From NCBI GenBank assembly GCA_005799205.1, contig SYHM01000189.1:1-7624 (forward strand): DNA of 7,624 bases, read 5' to 3'. The position numbers and the translations under genes are program-made. The notes below the pieces were generated by a model. The model saw only the letters and a list, made by a program, of their open reading frames with translations, searched no databases and was not told where the DNA came from. This DNA is from Planctomycetia bacterium (lineage in GTDB: Bacteria > Planctomycetota > Phycisphaerae > Phycisphaerales > SM1A02). Shown here in pieces: positions 6,026 through 7,624 of this stretch (its first letter is position 1; each line of letters begins with the position of its first letter).

Positions 6026-6034
6026 TTCGTGGCC

Positions 6035-7108
6035 ATGCCAACGAACTCAAAGAAGTCAACGAAGTCTCACAAGCGCAGCGCGAGCGCCACGCTGCCGATC
6101 CTTGACTTCGTCACGAACAACTACATGAACTTCAACGCGCGAGCGACGCGCGACGCGCTTTTTGCGTACTGGGACCTCGTGCGCGCCGGAGGCAAGATGT
6201 ACTGGGCCGTCGCTGGCGCGATGTCGTCGGCGCAGCTTGGAATCACGCTCGCCCCAGCTATTCGCGCCGGACTCGTGCACGGACTTTCGGTGACGGGCGC
6301 AAATCTTGAGGAGTCTCTCTTTCGCCTCGTCGCGCACGAGAGCTACAAGGATTTTCCTGAGTACCGCTACTTCACCAAGGCTGATGACACCAAGATTCTC
6401 AAACAGCGCATGCGACGCGTGACTGACACGAGTATTCCTGAAGATGAGGCGTTTCGCGCGGTCGAGAAGATTCTTGTACCCATGTGGAAGCGTGCGACCA
6501 AGAACGGCGAGCGGCGCCTCTGGCATGAGTACTTCTATGACCTCGTGCTCGCGATCAATCCAAAGGACTATGAGGGCGATCCGGACGCTTGTTGGCTACT
6601 CGCCGCAGCGCGCGCCCGCCTACCGATGGTGGTGCCAGGCCATGAAGACTCAACCTTCGGAAACATCTTCGCGTCACATGTGAAGTTCGATGAGTGCAAG
6701 GCCAGCATCGTGAAGTCTGGCATCGAGTACATGGCGCAGCTCTACGACGATTACGGACGTCTCTCGCAGGGCAAGGGCATCGGCTTCTTTCAGATCGGCG
6801 GAGGAATCGCTGGGGACTTTCCGATTTGCGTGGTGCCATCCATCAAGTACGACTTGCAGAAGAAAGCGAAGCCGTGGGCGTACTTCTGTCAGATTTCAGA
6901 TTCAACCACTTCATATGGCTCGTACTCGGGGGCAACTCCCAACGAGAAGATCACGTGGGACAAGCTCACGCAGAACACTCCCATGTTTGTGATCGAATCG
7001 GATGCGACGATCGTCGCTCCACTGATGCTCAGCGCGCTGCTTGAGTGCAAGGCGAATCCGGCAGCGGCGTCCGCAAAGATTGCCGCCTCGCGCGCATCGC
7101 GGCGGTGA
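6035..7108 (+). CDS. Deoxyhypusine synthase-like protein (aminobutyl transferase family)
   Basis: True deoxyhypusine synthase moves the aminobutyl group of spermidine to a lysine of eIF5A using NAD; bacteria lack eIF5A, so bacterial homologs must act on something else, perhaps a polyamine as in plant homospermidine synthase. The 357 residues span the full family length after a Lys/Ser-rich tail (1-18). Family motifs: GAMSSAQLG (61-69), TGANLEES (87-94), RVTDTSIPEDEA (128-139), GGGI (255-258) and GSYSGATPNEKITWDK (295-310). By alignment with human enzyme, Glu304, Trp308 and catalytic Lys310 match Glu323, Trp327 and Lys329. The two Asp before the SGA motif are Tyr here, and the His pair after GGG is missing. 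I use the ATG at 6035; a GTG at 6029 would add two residues but sits too near the promoter. No polyamine genes adjoin it. Confidence 0.88.
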   Translation: MPTNSKKSTKSHKRSASATLPILDFVTNNYMNFNARATRDALFAYWDLVRAGGKMYWAVAGAMSSAQLGITLAPAIRAGLVHGLSVTGANLEESLFRLVAHESYKDFPEYRYFTKADDTKILKQRMRRVTDTSIPEDEAFRAVEKILVPMWKRATKNGERRLWHEYFYDLVLAINPKDYEGDPDACWLLAAARARLPMVVPGHEDSTFGNIFASHVKFDECKASIVKSGIEYMAQLYDDYGRLSQGKGIGFFQIGGGIAGDFPICVVPSIKYDLQKKAKPWAYFCQISDSTTSYGSYSGATPNEKITWDKLTQNTPMFVIESDATIVAPLMLSALLECKANPAAASAKIAASRASRR

Positions 7109-7111
7109 GGC
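7085..7111. terminator. Possible hairpin at the end of the deoxyhypusine synthase-like gene
   Basis: GCCTCGC (7085-7091) can pair with GTGAGGC (7105-7111): seven pairs including one G-T, around a 13-nt loop. It covers the stop codon at 7106-7108 and stops just short of the stop codon of the convergent gene. No T tract follows in either direction, so terminator function is a guess from position. Confidence 0.2.
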
Positions 7112-7112
7112 G

Positions 7113-7520
7113 TCAGGCACTCATCAGCCAAATCGCGGCGATCGAGAGTAGAAAATACGGCACGAGTGCCGCGGCGCCGGCGTAGTCCTTCGCTAATCGC
7201 TGCCCAAAGAAGAGCATCGTGATGTTGACCGCCGCGAGTTGCGCTCCAATCAGCGCGAGCGTGTTCTCGTGTGTGAACGCCACCTGCCCCGCCCCGATGA
7301 GCGCCAGTGCTCCCGCGGCCACCTCGATCATGGTGACCACGATCAGCATTCCCTTCACTTGGTTGCGAAGTGGAGACTTTGAAAAGTGGCCGGTGAGCCA
7401 AGCTAAGTTGTCTGCGAACTGAAAAACCTTGTCGAGGCCCGACTGCAGAAAGAGGATGGCAAGAAAGAGTGCTGTGATGCACTGTGCAAACGGAAGTGGT
7501 TCGAGTAGGTGTTGGATCAT
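7113..7520 (-). CDS. DoxX-like small integral membrane protein
   Basis: DoxX-family proteins are four-helix membrane proteins of about 130-150 residues; some are tied to quinone- or thiosulfate-linked redox steps, but most have no known reaction. The 135 residues have hydrophobic spans at about 10-27, 57-80, 85-103 and 114-133. The start of the family is recognisable: a first helix followed by FLQSGLDKVFQFADNLAWL (24-42), where the SGLDKV turn is typical. A loop, LTGHFSKSPL, leads to the second helix with the VTMIEVAAG stretch characteristic of the family. I see no CXXC or other redox motif. The ATG at 7520 is preceded by no clear Shine-Dalgarno, but a candidate promoter with a leader of roughly 25 nt is present. 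The gene converges on the deoxyhypusine synthase-like gene with only 4 bp between stops. There is no partner gene on the same strand within the window. Confidence 0.8.
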   Translation of the reverse strand: MIQHLLEPLPFAQCITALFLAILFLQSGLDKVFQFADNLAWLTGHFSKSPLRNQVKGMLIVVTMIEVAAGALALIGAGQVAFTHENTLALIGAQLAAVNITMLFFGQRLAKDYAGAAALVPYFLLSIAAIWLMSA

Positions 7521-7552
7521 TGGATGGGTTCTCGCTGGGATTTGTCGTGGGA

Positions 7553-7582
7553 ATCGTAATGGTTCTCGCCCCCCGCTGTCCC
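7553..7582 (-). promoter_or_regulatory. Candidate sigma-70 promoter for the DoxX-like gene
   Basis: On the minus strand GGGACA (7577-7582, 4 of 6 to TTGACA) and TACGAT (7553-7558, 4 of 6 to TATAAT) stand 18 bp apart. TACGAT ends 32 nt before the ATG, so this transcript would have an ordinary leader, unlike most other genes here. Confidence 0.3.
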
Positions 7583-7599
7583 TCCCCTACCCTGCGCTG

Positions 7600-7624
7600 A
7601 TGACCACGCGAGATGATGCACCGA
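7600..7624 (+). CDS. Possible start of a further plus-strand gene (cut by right edge)
   Basis: An ATG at 7600 opens a frame reading MTTRDDAP to the edge without a stop. A weak TACCCT box (7588-7593) ends 6 nt upstream, in the arrangement seen at other starts in the window. Eight codons cannot prove a gene; the upstream 79 bp (7521-7599) would then be a divergent promoter region shared with the DoxX-like gene. Confidence 0.28.

Noticed and set aside
6889..7482. A 197-codon minus-strand frame covering the end of the deoxyhypusine synthase-like gene and most of the DoxX-like gene.
   Set aside because: It overlaps two well-supported genes in other frames and its product is His/Arg/Gly-rich without hydrophobic core.

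Overview
The window looks like a chromosomal stretch of a GC-rich planctomycete, most likely of the Phycisphaerae type. That placement is an inference. It rests on a secreted protein ending in paired dockerin-like EF-hand repeats with WGxC ends, an N-terminal fragment of an alpha-L-fucosidase with a lipoprotein signal, a bacterial deoxyhypusine-synthase-like enzyme, and the scarcity of strong Shine-Dalgarno sites. I see no rRNA, tRNA, CRISPR array, insertion sequence, phage gene or toxin-antitoxin pair.

Layout from left to right. A minus-strand pair comes first: a GH29 alpha-L-fucosidase lipoprotein cut by the left edge (1-362), with a small 83-residue protein upstream of it (409-660). A divergent 2-kb plus-strand gene (721-2775) encodes a membrane-bound PP2C/SpoIIE-type phosphatase with sensor, HAMP and PAS domains, probably the input of a partner-switching stress or sigma-factor pathway whose partners lie outside the window. 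It converges on a minus-strand gene (2793-3878) for an exported Asp-box beta-propeller with a C-terminal dockerin-like EF-hand pair. Next is a plus-strand two-gene operon with overlapping stop and start (4021-5396): a multi-pass membrane protein and a beta-rich protein that faintly resembles AIM24. It converges on an unrecognised membrane-anchored protein on the minus strand (5427-5987). From a shared 47-bp divergent promoter region the plus-strand deoxyhypusine synthase-like gene (6035-7108) reads out, ending 4 bp from a convergent DoxX-like membrane protein (7113-7520). A possible further plus-strand gene starts at 7600 and leaves the window.

The genes do not form one obvious pathway; the window reads as ordinary, compact chromosome with alternating divergent and convergent pairs. 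No clearly new defence or mobile system is visible. The most interesting signals are at promoter level. Five genes carry a -10-like hexamer (TAGTAT, TAGCAT, TAGACT, TATAAG) that ends only 6-9 nt before the start codon, so their mRNAs may be leaderless. In the 47-bp region two such boxes face apart with exactly 17 bp between them. Among the proteins, the deoxyhypusine synthase homolog keeps the catalytic-lysine motif but has changed several substrate-pocket residues, so its product is uncertain.
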